Assembly (NCBI GenBank): GCA_028714735.1
Contig: JAQTLU010000003.1
Coordinates: 1-64,000, forward strand
Direction of reading: 5' to 3'
From: Gallionellaceae bacterium
Lineage (GTDB): Bacteria; Pseudomonadota; Gammaproteobacteria; Burkholderiales; Thiobacillaceae
DNA: 64,000 nucleotides
Shown in pieces: positions 15,917 to 25,582 of this stretch (position 1 is the first letter of the stretch; every line of letters begins with the position of its first letter). The notes under the pieces are model-generated. The model was not told the origin of the DNA. It made no database searches and saw only the letters and a program-made list of their open reading frames with translations. Position numbers and translations under genes: made by a program.

Positions 15917-17545
15917 ATGACGCACCCACTGGCCGGCCAGCCCGCCCCCGCAGAATGCCTGATCGACGCCCCCGCCCTGTTGCGTGCCTACCATGACCTG
16001 CCGGACGTCAGCGATCCCGGCCAGCGGGTGGCCTTCGGCACCAGCGGCCATCGCGGCACCGCGCTGAAGAAGAGTTTCAACGAGGCGCACATCCTGGCCA
16101 TCACCCAGGCGGTGTGCGAATACCGGGCCGGGCAGGGCATCGCCGGGCCGCTCTTTCTGGGCATGGACACCCATGCCCTGTCGGCTCCCGCCCAGGCCAC
16201 CTGCCTGGCGGTACTGGCCGGCAACGGCGTCGACACCCGGATGCAGGCGGAGGGCGGCTACACCCCGACGCCGGTGATCTCGCGCGCCATCCTGGACTGG
16301 AACCGCGACCCGGCCCGGGCGCGCGCCGACGGCATCGTCATCACGCCCTCGCACAACCCGCCCCAGGACGGCGGCATCAAGTACAACCCGCCCCACGGCG
16401 GCCCGGCCGATACCGACGCCACCGGCTGGATCGAACAGCGCGCCAACGCCCTCATGGCGGCCGGAAACGCGGGGGTGAAGCGGGTCGACCCGGCCTCGGC
16501 AGGTTGCGTGCAGGTGATCGATTTCATGATTCCTTACATCAATGATCTGGAAAATGTCATTGATTTCGAAGCGATTCGTGCGGCCAAGGTGCGCATCGGC
16601 GTCGACCCCCTGGGCGGCGCGGCGGTGGCCTACTGGCGGCCGATCGCCGACCGCTACGGCCTCGACATCGAGGTGGTCAACGACAAGGTCGACCCCGCCT
16701 TCGCCTTCATGACCCTGGACCACGACGGCAAGATCCGCATGGATTGTTCCAGCCCCTACGCCATGGCTAGCCTGGTGGCGCTCAAGGACCAGTATGCGAT
16801 CGCCTGGGGCAACGATGCCGACGTCGACCGCCACGGCATCGTCACGCCTTCGGTCGGCCTGATGAACCCGAACCACTACCTGGCCGTCGCCATCGACTAC
16901 CTGCTCACCCACCGGCCGCAATGGTCGGCCGACGCGGCGGTCGGCAAGACCCTGGTCAGCTCGGCCATGATCGACCGCGTGGTGGCCGGGCTCGGCCGCA
17001 AGATGGTCGAGGTGCCGGTCGGCTTCAAGTGGTTCTCGCTCGGCCTGCTGGAGGGCAAGTTCTGCTTCGGCGGCGAGGAGAGCGCCGGGGCCAGTTTCCT
17101 GCGCCGCGACGGCACGGTCTGGACCACCGACAAGGACGGCATCATCCTGGCCCTGCTGGCGGCGGAGATCACCGCCGTGACCGGCCGCGATCCGGGCCGC
17201 TACTACCAGGACCTGGCGGCGAAGTACGGCACGCCGTTCTACGTTCGTATCGATAGCCCGGTCAGCCGCGAGGAGAAGGCCGCCTTCAAGCACCTGACCC
17301 CGGAGCGGGTGACCGCCGCGACCCTGGCCGGCGACGCCATCACCGCGAAGTTGACCCGTGCGCCCGGCAACGACGCGGCCATCGGCGGCCTCAAGGTGAC
17401 CACCGCGAACGGCTGGTTCGCCGCGCGGCCGTCCGGCACCGAGGACATCTACAAGATCTACGCCGAGAGCTTCGTCAGCGCGGAGCACCTGCAGGCCATC
17501 GTCGCCGAGGCCCGTGCCATGGTCACGGCGGCCCTGCAGTCCTGA
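15917..17545 (+). CDS. pgm: Phosphoglucomutase (alpha-D-glucose-phosphate-specific)
   Basis: This enzyme interconverts glucose 1-phosphate and glucose 6-phosphate, linking glycogen and sugar-nucleotide synthesis to central metabolism. The 542-residue protein has the N-terminal FGTSGHRG motif, the phosphoserine loop [11 protein letters not shown], the metal loop [10 protein letters not shown], the sugar-specificity loop [10 protein letters not shown] and the phosphate-binding [13 protein letters not shown]. All active-site elements are present. It suits the Ugd and GlgP enzymes encoded elsewhere in the window. It appears monocistronic. Confidence 0.96.
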   Translation: MTHPLAGQPAPAECLIDAPALLRAYHDLPDVSDPGQRVAFGTSGHRGTALKKSFNEAHILAITQAVCEYRAGQGIAGPLFLGMDTHALSAPAQATCLAVLAGNGVDTRMQAEGGYTPTPVISRAILDWNRDPARARADGIVITPSHNPPQDGGIKYNPPHGGPADTDATGWIEQRANALMAAGNAGVKRVDPASAGCVQVIDFMIPYINDLENVIDFEAIRAAKVRIGVDPLGGAAVAYWRPIADRYGLDIEVVNDKVDPAFAFMTLDHDGKIRMDCSSPYAMASLVALKDQYAIAWGNDADVDRHGIVTPSVGLMNPNHYLAVAIDYLLTHRPQWSADAAVGKTLVSSAMIDRVVAGLGRKMVEVPVGFKWFSLGLLEGKFCFGGEESAGASFLRRDGTVWTTDKDGIILALLAAEITAVTGRDPGRYYQDLAAKYGTPFYVRIDSPVSREEKAAFKHLTPERVTAATLAGDAITAKLTRAPGNDAAIGGLKVTTANGWFAARPSGTEDIYKIYAESFVSAEHLQAIVAEARAMVTAALQS

Positions 17546-17593
17546 TCGGGGGATAGCAACCGGGGCCGGCGCATTGCCGGCTCGGCGGCGGGT

Positions 17594-18094
17594 TTACTGC
17601 ACCTTGAGGCGGGTTTCGCCGGAGAGCAGCCGGCGGGCGCCGTTGAAGCGCTTGGTCCAGTAGCCGTCGTTCATGTCCGAAACCATGACCTGCTTGCTGC
17701 GGCTGCTGGCGGCATGGACGAACTGGCCGTCGCCGGCATAGATGCCGACGTGGGAATAGGGTTTGTGGCGGGTGTTGAAGAAGACCAGGTCGCCGGGCTG
17801 CAACTGATCCTTGCCGACGGCTTCGCCGTTCTGGCTGATGGCCCTGGCGCTGTGCGGCAGATCGATGTCCTCGGTCTGTTTGTAGACGTGACGGACGAAG
17901 CCGCTGCAATCGACGCCCTTCTTCGGGTCGGTGCCGCCCATCTTGTAGGGGCTGCCAAGCAGGCCCAGCGCGTACAGCAGCGGCTGGGCCTGTTGCTTCA
18001 TGCCGGCGACGAAACCGCTCTCGTCGGCTGGGGCATATCCGGCCGTCAGCGCGAGGGCGACGGCCAGGGCAGCTATCGGTATTAAGTGTCGCAT
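17594..18094 (-). CDS. NlpC/P60-family cell-wall hydrolase, exported
   Basis: A 166-residue protein with a signal peptide (MRHLIPIAALAVALALTAGYA) and one NlpC/P60 domain. The catalytic Cys is in VDCSGFVRHVY, the His in YSHVGIYAG and the third polar residue is the His of FVHAAS. LQPGDLVFFNT is the usual connecting motif. Such enzymes cut peptidoglycan stem peptides in the periplasm. The ATG at 18094 is taken because it starts the signal peptide; 51 further in-frame codons upstream have no such features. Confidence 0.92.
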   Translation of the reverse strand: MRHLIPIAALAVALALTAGYAPADESGFVAGMKQQAQPLLYALGLLGSPYKMGGTDPKKGVDCSGFVRHVYKQTEDIDLPHSARAISQNGEAVGKDQLQPGDLVFFNTRHKPYSHVGIYAGDGQFVHAASSRSKQVMVSDMNDGYWTKRFNGARRLLSGETRLKVQ

Positions 18095-18212
18095 CCGTTT
18101 TCGTAATCGGTGAGTGGCGCGATTTAGCCATCTCCAGACCGGCTTGTCTACCCTGAAAATGTGGTCAAATGTGGCAGACCGCCTATGCGGCGGGTTTCCA
18201 AGGAGGCGGGAC

Positions 18213-18848
18213 ATGACAGGCGAAACAGAGGAAGTGCGGGCTCCCATGCGTGAAGCCGCCAGTCAGGGCGGCGACCTCAAGGACCGGGTGCGTGGTCTGG
18301 TATTGCAGGCGATCGTGGCCCGCAAGGCCGATCCGAAAGCCATCCGCGCGGTGATGAAAGATACCGTGGAAGGCTTGGGCGAGGGCCTCGGCGGCCATGC
18401 CGATTCGGCCGGCGCCACCCTCAAGAGCGCCGTGAGCGGACTCGACGAGGCGATCGGCAAGAGCCTGTACGCCTTGCAGTCTGCGGTCGAGGAGACCTGG
18501 GGCAACGGCCGCCGGTTCGCCGATGCCGACCTGCGCGAGGCCTACGATGCGGTACGCGGCCTCGACGACGACCTGGTCGGGACCCTGAAGGAGGTCGGCG
18601 GCCGGACCAAGGGGGTCCTCAAGGATGAATTCAACCACATCAGCGAACACCTGGGCCGCAATGGTTCCGACACCGGCAGCCAGATCAAGTCGGTGCTGGC
18701 CGTGCTGGGCCGCGATTTCGGCCATACCGCGACCGAGGCCGGTCGTGCCCTGAAGAGCGATGCCAGGGAGGCCACCGGACGCCTGTCGGCGGTGACCTCG
18801 GGCATCCTGCGCGGCCTGGCCGATGCCCTGGACGGACGCAAGCCGTGA
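18213..18848 (+). CDS. DUF6781-family protein
   Basis: A 211-residue, Ala/Gly-rich, mostly helical and amphipathic soluble protein resembling DUF6781 (REAASQGGDLKDRVRGLVLQA, GEGLGGHADSAGATLKSAVSGLDEA). The repeated helical pattern and lack of catalytic residues recall membrane-associated or apolipoprotein-like proteins. The role is unknown. An excellent ribosome-binding site (AAGGAGG) at 18200-18206 fixes the ATG at 18213. It lies 30 bases before the ABC1/UbiB-type gene, suggesting joint expression. Confidence 0.82.
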   Translation: MTGETEEVRAPMREAASQGGDLKDRVRGLVLQAIVARKADPKAIRAVMKDTVEGLGEGLGGHADSAGATLKSAVSGLDEAIGKSLYALQSAVEETWGNGRRFADADLREAYDAVRGLDDDLVGTLKEVGGRTKGVLKDEFNHISEHLGRNGSDTGSQIKSVLAVLGRDFGHTATEAGRALKSDAREATGRLSAVTSGILRGLADALDGRKP

Positions 18849-18878
18849 GAACCGGTTTCCTGCTGACATAGGCTCCAT

Positions 18879-20543
18879 ATGCTGCGTGAAACCCTGTCCG
18901 TGATGCGCGATCTGCCGCGTCTGCACGAAATCACCTCGGTACTGATCCGCTACGGCTGGGGCGACGTGGTGCGCATGCTCGGCCTGGCCCGGTTACTCGA
19001 ACGGGCCGGCAAGCTGCTGCACTGGCATACCTCGGACGAGATCTCCAGGCTCGACCTGCCGGTGCGCATCCGCCTGGCCATGACCGAACTGGGGCCGACC
19101 TTCGTCAAGCTCGGCCAGATCCTGGCGACCCGGGTCGATGTCTTTCCGCCCGCCTGGATCGCCGAATTCGAGCAGTTGCACAGCAATGTGCCGCCGGTCC
19201 CGTTCGACCTGCTGCGCCCGATACTGGAGGAGAAATACGGCCGCCCCCTGGAAGAGGTCTTCGACGGCCTGGAAACGACGCCTTTCGCGGCCGCCTCCAT
19301 CGCCCAGGTGCATCGCGCCCGGCTCAAGGACGGCACGCCGGTCATCCTGAAGGTCCGGCGTCCGGACATCGTGCCCAAGGTCGAGGCGGACCTGCGCATC
19401 CTGGATCACCTGGCCCGCCTGGTCGAGTTCGACATGCCGGAGATGCGCCGCTACAAGCCGATCCAGATCGTCAGCCAGTTGCGCCGCTCGCTGATGAACG
19501 AACTCAACCTGGCCAAGGAGGCGCGCAACCTGACCGTGTTCGCGCGCAATTTCGCCGGCGACGAGACCGTACGGGTGCCCAAGGTCTATTGGAATTACTG
19601 CGGTGAAATGGTCGATGTCCAGGAAGAATTGCAGGGCATCCCCGCCGGCGACCTGGCCGGGGCGCGCGCCGCCGGCATGGATCTCGAACTGCTCGCCGCA
19701 CGCGGAGCCGACGCGGTACTCAAGATGATCCTGGTGCACGGCCACTACCACGCCGATCCGCACCCCGGCAACGTGATCTTCCTGTCCGGCAACCGGGTCG
19801 GCATGATCGATTTCGGCATGGTCGGCCGGCTCACCGAGGCCAGGCGGGCGCAAATCACCGACTTCCTCGGCGCCCTGATCAACAAGGACGAGCAGGCCCT
19901 GCTCAACGTCCTGACCCTGTGGGCGGGCGATGCCGAGATCGACGAGGACAAGCTGGCCTATGACCTGACCGAGGTCATCTTCAGCTACGACGACCTGCCG
20001 CTCCGGGAAATCCGCATCGCCCCGCTGCTGTCCGACGTGACCGCGGTGCTGCGGGAGAACAATCTATCCATCCCGCCCGACCTGACCCTGCTGTTCAAGG
20101 CCCTGATCACGCTCGAAGGCCTGGGCAACCAGCTCGACCCGGAGTTCCACATGGTCGACCACCTGGAGCCGTTCGTGCTGGAGGTGATGGAGGCGCGCTA
20201 TGCGCCGGCCTTCCTCCTGCGCCGGATCCGGCGCGGCATCCGCGAGATCGGCGAGGTCGTCACCGGGTTGCCCAGGGACCTGGCCCGGCTGTTGCGCCAG
20301 GCCCGGCGCGGCCGCCTGCGCATCGACCTCGACCTCAAGCGGCTGGATCATTTCGGCCAGCAGCTCAACGATGCCGCCAACCGGCTGACCGTGGGCGTGC
20401 TGACCGCCTCGCTGGTGATCGGTTCCTCGATCATCATGACGGTGCCGCAGGCCCCCTTCATGCTCGGGCTGCTCGGCTTTCTCCTGGCCATGGCCAACGG
20501 CATCTGGCTGATCTACTCGATCTGGCGTTCAGGCAAGGAATGA
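18879..20543 (+). CDS. ABC1/AarF/UbiB-family atypical kinase
   Basis: A 554-residue protein of the ABC1/ADCK/UbiB group, needed for or accessory to ubiquinone biosynthesis. It has the family-defining KxGQ motif (VKLGQILATR), the Ala-rich nucleotide loop (AAASIAQVH), the ExD-type motif region (MNELNLAKEARN), the catalytic HADPHPGN and the metal motif DFGMVG. Two C-terminal hydrophobic helices end the protein. Without the usual ubiE-ubiJ neighbours it may be a second paralogue rather than UbiB itself. The partner DUF6781 gene lies 30 bases upstream. Confidence 0.9.
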   Translation: MLRETLSVMRDLPRLHEITSVLIRYGWGDVVRMLGLARLLERAGKLLHWHTSDEISRLDLPVRIRLAMTELGPTFVKLGQILATRVDVFPPAWIAEFEQLHSNVPPVPFDLLRPILEEKYGRPLEEVFDGLETTPFAAASIAQVHRARLKDGTPVILKVRRPDIVPKVEADLRILDHLARLVEFDMPEMRRYKPIQIVSQLRRSLMNELNLAKEARNLTVFARNFAGDETVRVPKVYWNYCGEMVDVQEELQGIPAGDLAGARAAGMDLELLAARGADAVLKMILVHGHYHADPHPGNVIFLSGNRVGMIDFGMVGRLTEARRAQITDFLGALINKDEQALLNVLTLWAGDAEIDEDKLAYDLTEVIFSYDDLPLREIRIAPLLSDVTAVLRENNLSIPPDLTLLFKALITLEGLGNQLDPEFHMVDHLEPFVLEVMEARYAPAFLLRRIRRGIREIGEVVTGLPRDLARLLRQARRGRLRIDLDLKRLDHFGQQLNDAANRLTVGVLTASLVIGSSIIMTVPQAPFMLGLLGFLLAMANGIWLIYSIWRSGKE

Positions 20544-20605
20544 CGGCGACGACGGCCCGCCATCCACGCTAAAATATTGTTTTCCATTTTGTTACCGGGA
20601 CCAAG

Positions 20606-21421
20606 ATGAAGCGTCTGACGGCTTGGGCTTTCGCTGCCTGCCTGCTCGCCGGGCCGGTTTTCGCGGCCGACATGAGCGGGGCGAGCGCGGCCGACAAGGA
20701 ACGCATCCGCACCATCGTCAAGGAAGTCCTGCGTGAATATGCCGCCACCCTGGGCGACAAGCAGGCCGACCCGGCGGCCAGGGACGTCCTGCGCAACATC
20801 GCCCAGGACAACCGCGCCTTCGTCCGCAGCCACAAGCCCGCCTATTTCGCCCCCTTCATGGACGGCCAGCATCCCCGCGCCACGGTCATCACCTGTTCCG
20901 ATTCCCGCGTCCATGTCCACGCCCTGGATGCCGCGCCAGACGGCGACCTGTTCATGATCCGCAACATCGGCAACCAGATCGCCACCGCCGAAGGTTCGGT
21001 CGAATATGGCGTCCATCACCTGCACACGCCGCTGCTCCTGATCGTCGGTCATTCCGCCTGCGGCGCCATCAAGGCCGCCGCCGGCGACTATGCCCAGGAA
21101 TCCGGTCCGATCCGCAACGAACTGGACACCATCCAGATCCCCAAGGGCGACCCGGGCATGAGCAGCGTCAAGCTGAACGTGAACAACCAGGTCCGCCGGG
21201 CCATGGCCAAGTGGGAGGAAGAGGTGATCGTCGGCAAGCTGACCGTGGTCGGCGCCGTCTACGATTTCCGCAACGAACTCAACCAGGGCCAGGGCAAGCT
21301 GACCGTCATCAATGTCAACGGCGAGACCGATCCGGCCCGGATCGCCGCGCTGGACCTGATGAAGGGCCTGGATGCCCCCGAGCCCCGGGGCAGGAAGTCC
21401 AGGGCCGAAAGCCACCACTAA
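20606..21421 (+). CDS. Beta-class carbonic anhydrase with signal peptide
   Basis: A 271-residue protein interconverting CO2 and bicarbonate. The zinc ligands are visible in VITCSDSRVHVH (Cys, Asp-Arg dyad) and in VGHSACGA (His, Cys). The start MKRLTAWAFAACLLAGPVFAAD is a clear export signal, so the enzyme should act in the periplasm. Between them, FMIRNIGNQIATAEGSVEYGV is typical of the family. It lies 15 bases before serC. Related genomes often have gyrA in this position. Periplasmic beta-CAs can help supply inorganic carbon in autotrophs, which would be consistent with a Thiobacillus-like host. Confidence 0.92.
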   Translation: MKRLTAWAFAACLLAGPVFAADMSGASAADKERIRTIVKEVLREYAATLGDKQADPAARDVLRNIAQDNRAFVRSHKPAYFAPFMDGQHPRATVITCSDSRVHVHALDAAPDGDLFMIRNIGNQIATAEGSVEYGVHHLHTPLLLIVGHSACGAIKAAAGDYAQESGPIRNELDTIQIPKGDPGMSSVKLNVNNQVRRAMAKWEEEVIVGKLTVVGAVYDFRNELNQGQGKLTVINVNGETDPARIAALDLMKGLDAPEPRGRKSRAESHH

Positions 21422-21436
21422 ACCGGAACGATCACG

Positions 21437-22519
21437 ATGGAACGCATACATAACTTCAGCGCCGGCCCGGCCGTGTTGCCCAAAGAGGTCCTCGAACAGG
21501 CCAGCGACGAATTGATGAACTGGCGCAGCTGCGGCATGTCGGTGATGGAGATGAGCCACCGCGGCAAGGAATTCACCAGCATCCTGGAGGCGGCCGAGGC
21601 CGACCTGCGCGACCTGATGGCCATCCCGGCCAATTACAAGGTGCTGTTCCTGCAGGGCGGTGCCACCCTGCAGTTCGCCCAGGTGCCGCTCAACCTGATG
21701 GCCGGCCGCTCGGCCGACTACTTGGTCACCGGCGACTGGTCCAAGAAGGCGCACAAGGAAGCCCAGCGCTACGGCGCCGTGCGTCTGGTCGCCTCCACCG
21801 AGGCGTCCGGCTTCAGCCGTTTCCCTGCCGTGGCCGAGATGGACCTCGACCCGGCCGCGGCCTACCTGCACGTCTGCACCAACGAGACCATCCGCGGCGT
21901 CGAGACCTTCGACGAGGCGGCCCTGCCGAATGGGGTGCCGCTGGTCGCCGACATGAGCTCGCACATCCTGTCCCGGCCCATGGACGTCTCCCGCTACGGC
22001 CTGATCTATGCCGGCGCCCAGAAGAACATCGGCCCGGCCGGCGTCTGCCTGGTCATCGTGCGCGAGGACCTGCTCGGCCAGGCCTCGGTGCATACCCCGA
22101 CCCTGCTCGACTACGCCATCCAGGCCGAGAACGGCTCCATGCTCAACACCCCGCCCACCTTCGCCATCTACATGGCCGGACTGGTGTTCAAGTGGCTGCT
22201 CCGCCAGGGCGGCCTGGCGGCCATGGCCCGGGTCAATGCCGAGAAGGCGCGCCTGTTGTACGACAGGATCGATGCCGGCAGTTTCTTCCATAACCCGGTC
22301 GAGCCGGCCAACCGCTCGCGCATGAACGTGCCGTTCACCCTGGCCGATCCGGCCCTGGACGAAACCTTCATCGCCGAGGCCAAGGCGCGCGGCATCGTCC
22401 AGATCAAGGGCCACAAATCGGTCGGCGGCATGCGCGCGTCGATCTACAACGCCATGCCGCTCGAAGGCGTCCAGGCCCTGGCCGAGTTCATGGCCGATTT
22501 CGAGAAGAAACACGGATGA
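21437..22519 (+). CDS. serC: Phosphoserine aminotransferase
   Basis: SerC makes 3-phosphoserine from 3-phosphohydroxypyruvate and also acts in pyridoxal phosphate synthesis. The 360-residue protein begins HNFSAGPAVLP, has the LFLQGGATLQFAQVPLN phosphate-binding region and the PLP-binding Lys in YAGAQKNIGPAG. It closes with GHKSVGGMRASIYNAMP. Its stop overlaps the start of pheA by four bases (ATGA), opening the aromatic amino acid operon. Confidence 0.97.
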   Translation: MERIHNFSAGPAVLPKEVLEQASDELMNWRSCGMSVMEMSHRGKEFTSILEAAEADLRDLMAIPANYKVLFLQGGATLQFAQVPLNLMAGRSADYLVTGDWSKKAHKEAQRYGAVRLVASTEASGFSRFPAVAEMDLDPAAAYLHVCTNETIRGVETFDEAALPNGVPLVADMSSHILSRPMDVSRYGLIYAGAQKNIGPAGVCLVIVREDLLGQASVHTPTLLDYAIQAENGSMLNTPPTFAIYMAGLVFKWLLRQGGLAAMARVNAEKARLLYDRIDAGSFFHNPVEPANRSRMNVPFTLADPALDETFIAEAKARGIVQIKGHKSVGGMRASIYNAMPLEGVQALAEFMADFEKKHG

Positions 22520-23595
22520 ACGAGGAACTCGCCAAACTGCGCGACCGCATCGACGAGCTGGACGACCGCCTGCTGGTCCTGCTCAACGAGCGCGCCCGGC
22601 TGGCCCAGGAGGTCGGCCATCTCAAGCTCGCCAACGGCGAGGAGGGCGGCCCGATCTACCGGCCCGAACGCGAGGCCCAGGTGGTGCGCCGGTTGCAGGA
22701 CGCCAACGAAGGCCCGTTGCCGGACGAGTCGGTCGAACGCCTGTTCAAGGAGATCATGTCCGCCTGCCGCGCCCTCGAGCAGCCCCTGACCTGCGCCTAC
22801 CTCGGCCCGGAGGGGACCTTCTCCGAGGCGGCGGCGATCAAGCAGTTCGGCCAGAGCACAAACGGTCTGCCCGTCGCTACCATCGACGAGGTGTTCAAGG
22901 CGGTGGAAACCGGCCAGGCCCAGTACGGCGTGGTGCCGGCGGAGAACACCACCGAGGGCGCCATCGGCCGCACCCTCGACCTGCTGCTGACCACGCCGCT
23001 GATCGTCTGCGGCGAGGTCATGTTGCGGATACGCCAGAACCTGCTGCGCAAGAACGATAACCTGGACGGCATCCGGGTGGTCTATTCCCACGCCCAGTCG
23101 CTGGGCCAGTGCCAGGGCTGGCTGACCGCCCATCTGCCCGATGCCGAGCGGGTCGCCGTGGCCAGCAACGCCGAAGCGGCCCGGCTGGCCAGTGAAAGCC
23201 CGATCGCCGCCGCCATCGCCGGCGACACCGCCGCCGCCCGCTACGGGCTCAACATCGCCGCGCCCGGGATCGAGGACATCGCCGGCAACACCACCCGTTT
23301 CCTGGTCATCGGCAAGGACGCGGCGGCGCCTTCAGGCAAGGACAAGACCTCGCTGGCCGTATACGCCCGCAACCGCCCCGGTTCCCTGCTCGAACTGATC
23401 GAACCCTTCGCCCGCCTGGGCGTCGGCCTGAGCAAGCTGGAATCCCGGCCGGCCCGGAGCGGCAGCTGGGAATATGTCTTCTTCATCGACCTCGAAGGCC
23501 ACCGCCTCGATGTCCGCGTCGCCGAGGCCATCCAGGAAGCGACCGGGCATGCCCTGTCCATCAAGGTGCTGGGTTCCTACCCGAGCGCGACCTGA
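22516..23595 (+). CDS. pheA: Bifunctional chorismate mutase / prephenate dehydratase
   Basis: PheA turns chorismate into prephenate and then phenylpyruvate for phenylalanine synthesis. The 359 residues hold an AroQ chorismate mutase domain (about 1-85; LRDRIDELDDRLLVLLNERARL), a prephenate dehydratase domain (about 92-270; YLGPEGTFSEAAA, and NTTRFLVIG) and a C-terminal ACT domain (about 278-355; RPGSLLELIEPFA, ESRPARSGSWEYVFFIDLEG). The ESRP motif is the usual phenylalanine feedback site. It is translationally coupled to serC. Confidence 0.97.
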   Translation: MNEELAKLRDRIDELDDRLLVLLNERARLAQEVGHLKLANGEEGGPIYRPEREAQVVRRLQDANEGPLPDESVERLFKEIMSACRALEQPLTCAYLGPEGTFSEAAAIKQFGQSTNGLPVATIDEVFKAVETGQAQYGVVPAENTTEGAIGRTLDLLLTTPLIVCGEVMLRIRQNLLRKNDNLDGIRVVYSHAQSLGQCQGWLTAHLPDAERVAVASNAEAARLASESPIAAAIAGDTAAARYGLNIAAPGIEDIAGNTTRFLVIGKDAAAPSGKDKTSLAVYARNRPGSLLELIEPFARLGVGLSKLESRPARSGSWEYVFFIDLEGHRLDVRVAEAIQEATGHALSIKVLGSYPSAT

Positions 23596-23603
23596 GCCTA
23601 GCC

Positions 23604-24704
23604 ATGACATTGATCGAACTCGCCCCCGCGCACATCCGCGCCATCGCCCCCTATCAGCCCGGCAAGCCGATCTCCGAACTGGCCCGCGAGATGAATCTCG
23701 ACGAGGCCGACATCGTCAAGCTGGCCTCGAACGAGAATCCGCTCGGGGTCTCGCCCAGGGCCGCAGCGGCGATCCGGGCCGAACTCGCCGGCCTGGCCCT
23801 GTATCCGGACGGCAACGGGTTTGCCCTGAAGAGCGCCATCGCCGGCAAGCTGGGCGTCGAACTGAACCGGATCGTGCTCGGCAACGGCTCCAACGATGTC
23901 CTGGAGATGGCGGCGCGCGCCCTGCTCGGGCCCGGCCAGTCGGCGGTATTTTCCGAACACGCCTTCACGGTCTATCCGCTCGCCATCCAGGCCGTCGGCG
24001 CGACCGGAATCTGCGCGCCGGCCAGGGCCTTCGGCCACGACCTGGCGGCGATGCGGGCGGCCATCCGGGCCGATACCCGCATGCTGTTCATCGCCAACCC
24101 GAACAACCCGACCGGCACGCTGCTCGGCGCCGACGAACTGCACGCCTTCCTGGAATCGGTGCCGGAGACCGTCGCGGTGGTGCTGGACGAGGCCTACGTC
24201 GAGTTCCTCGACCTGGCTGAGCGGGCGCCGTCGGTCGCCTGGCTGGCCGAGTTCCCCAATCTGATCGTCACCCGCACCTTCTCCAAGGCCTACGGCCTGG
24301 CCGGCCTGCGGGTCGGCTATGCCCTGGCCGATCCGGGGCTGGCCGATCTGCTGAACCGGGTGCGCCAGCCCTTCAACGTCAACAGCCTGGCCCTGGCCGC
24401 CGCCGCCGCCGCGCTCGACGACGCCGAGTTCCTGGCCGAGTCCAAGCGGGTCAACGACGCCGGCATGCATCTGCTGACCGAGGGCTTCAGGTTCCTAGGG
24501 CTCGACTGGATCGCCTCGGCCGGCAACTTCGTCTGCGTCAAGGTCGGCGATGCCGCGGCCATCTTCCAGGGCCTGCTCAAGAAGGGCATCATCGTCCGTC
24601 CGGTCGCCGGCTATGGCATGCCGGAATACCTGCGCGTGTCGATCGGCCTGCCGGAACAGAACGTCCGCTTCCTGGTCGCGCTGGCGGAGTGCCTGGAAGC
24701 ATGA
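23604..24704 (+). CDS. hisC: Histidinol-phosphate / aromatic aminotransferase
   Basis: A 366-residue class I/II PLP aminotransferase of the HisC type. It has the N-terminal KLASNENPLGVSP, the NPNNPTGTLL motif and the PLP Lys in TRTFSKAYGLAGLRVGYA. HisC works in histidine synthesis. Copies lying between pheA and tyrA, as here, probably also transaminate aromatic amino acid precursors. Its TGA overlaps the ATG of tyrA. It could be named hisC2 if a second copy sits in a his operon elsewhere. Confidence 0.93.
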   Translation: MTLIELAPAHIRAIAPYQPGKPISELAREMNLDEADIVKLASNENPLGVSPRAAAAIRAELAGLALYPDGNGFALKSAIAGKLGVELNRIVLGNGSNDVLEMAARALLGPGQSAVFSEHAFTVYPLAIQAVGATGICAPARAFGHDLAAMRAAIRADTRMLFIANPNNPTGTLLGADELHAFLESVPETVAVVLDEAYVEFLDLAERAPSVAWLAEFPNLIVTRTFSKAYGLAGLRVGYALADPGLADLLNRVRQPFNVNSLALAAAAAALDDAEFLAESKRVNDAGMHLLTEGFRFLGLDWIASAGNFVCVKVGDAAAIFQGLLKKGIIVRPVAGYGMPEYLRVSIGLPEQNVRFLVALAECLEA

Positions 24705-25582
24705 TCGAACGTCTCGCCATACTGGGCGTCGGCCTGATCGGCGGCTCGGTGGCCCTGGCCTTGAAGCGGGCCGGCCAGGTCCGTCACGTGGTCGGCTACG
24801 GCCGCAGTCGGGCCAACCTGGATGAGGCCCTTGCCCTCGGCGTCATCGACGAGATCGCCGATCGTCCCGAGTCTGCCGTCGACGGCGCCGATCGTGTCCT
24901 GCTGGCGGTGCCGGTGGGCGCCATGGCGGCCACCTTCGCCGGCATCGCCGATCATCTCGCCGCGGATGTCTTGATCACCGACGCCGGCAGCACCAAGCAG
25001 AACGTCATCGCCGCGGCGCGGGCCGGCCTGGGCGCGCGGATCGCCCGCTTCGTGCCGGCGCACCCCATCGCCGGGGCTGAGCGGAGCGGCGCCTCGGCCG
25101 CCCGCGCCGACCTCTATGACGGCCGCAACGTCATCCTGACCCCGCTGCCGGAAAACGCCCTCGACGATACCGCCGCCATCGCCGGCCTGTGGCAGGTTTG
25201 CGGCGCCCAGGTGGCCGAGATGGCGGCCGCCGAGCACGACAGCATCTTCGCCGCGGTCAGCCATCTGCCCCATCTGGCCGCCTTCGCCCTGGTCGACGAA
25301 CTGGCCAGCCGGCCACAGGCGGGGCTGTTCTTCCGCCACGCCGGCAGCGGCTTCCGCGACTTCACCCGGATCGCCGGCAGTTCGCCCGAGATGTGGCGCG
25401 ACATCGCCCTGGCCAATCGCCCGGCCCTGACCGCCGAACTGGACGCCTATATCGCCCGGCTGTCCGCCTACCGCGACGCCCTTGCTGCCGGTGACGCCGG
25501 CACCCTCATGCAATCCTTCACCCGCGCGAGCCTGGCCCGCAGCCGCTGGCAGCCCGGTGACACCCTGGAAGAAGACGAATGA
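24701..25582 (+). CDS. tyrA: Prephenate dehydrogenase
   Basis: This NAD(P)-dependent enzyme decarboxylates prephenate to 4-hydroxyphenylpyruvate or acts on arogenate. The 293-residue protein has an N-terminal Rossmann motif ([13 protein letters not shown]), the catalytic region [14 protein letters not shown] and the helical dimer domain ([16 protein letters not shown]). The ATG at 24701 lies inside the hisC stop (ATGA), and its own stop overlaps aroA by four bases. No chorismate mutase domain is fused. Confidence 0.96.
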   Translation: MIERLAILGVGLIGGSVALALKRAGQVRHVVGYGRSRANLDEALALGVIDEIADRPESAVDGADRVLLAVPVGAMAATFAGIADHLAADVLITDAGSTKQNVIAAARAGLGARIARFVPAHPIAGAERSGASAARADLYDGRNVILTPLPENALDDTAAIAGLWQVCGAQVAEMAAAEHDSIFAAVSHLPHLAAFALVDELASRPQAGLFFRHAGSGFRDFTRIAGSSPEMWRDIALANRPALTAELDAYIARLSAYRDALAAGDAGTLMQSFTRASLARSRWQPGDTLEEDE

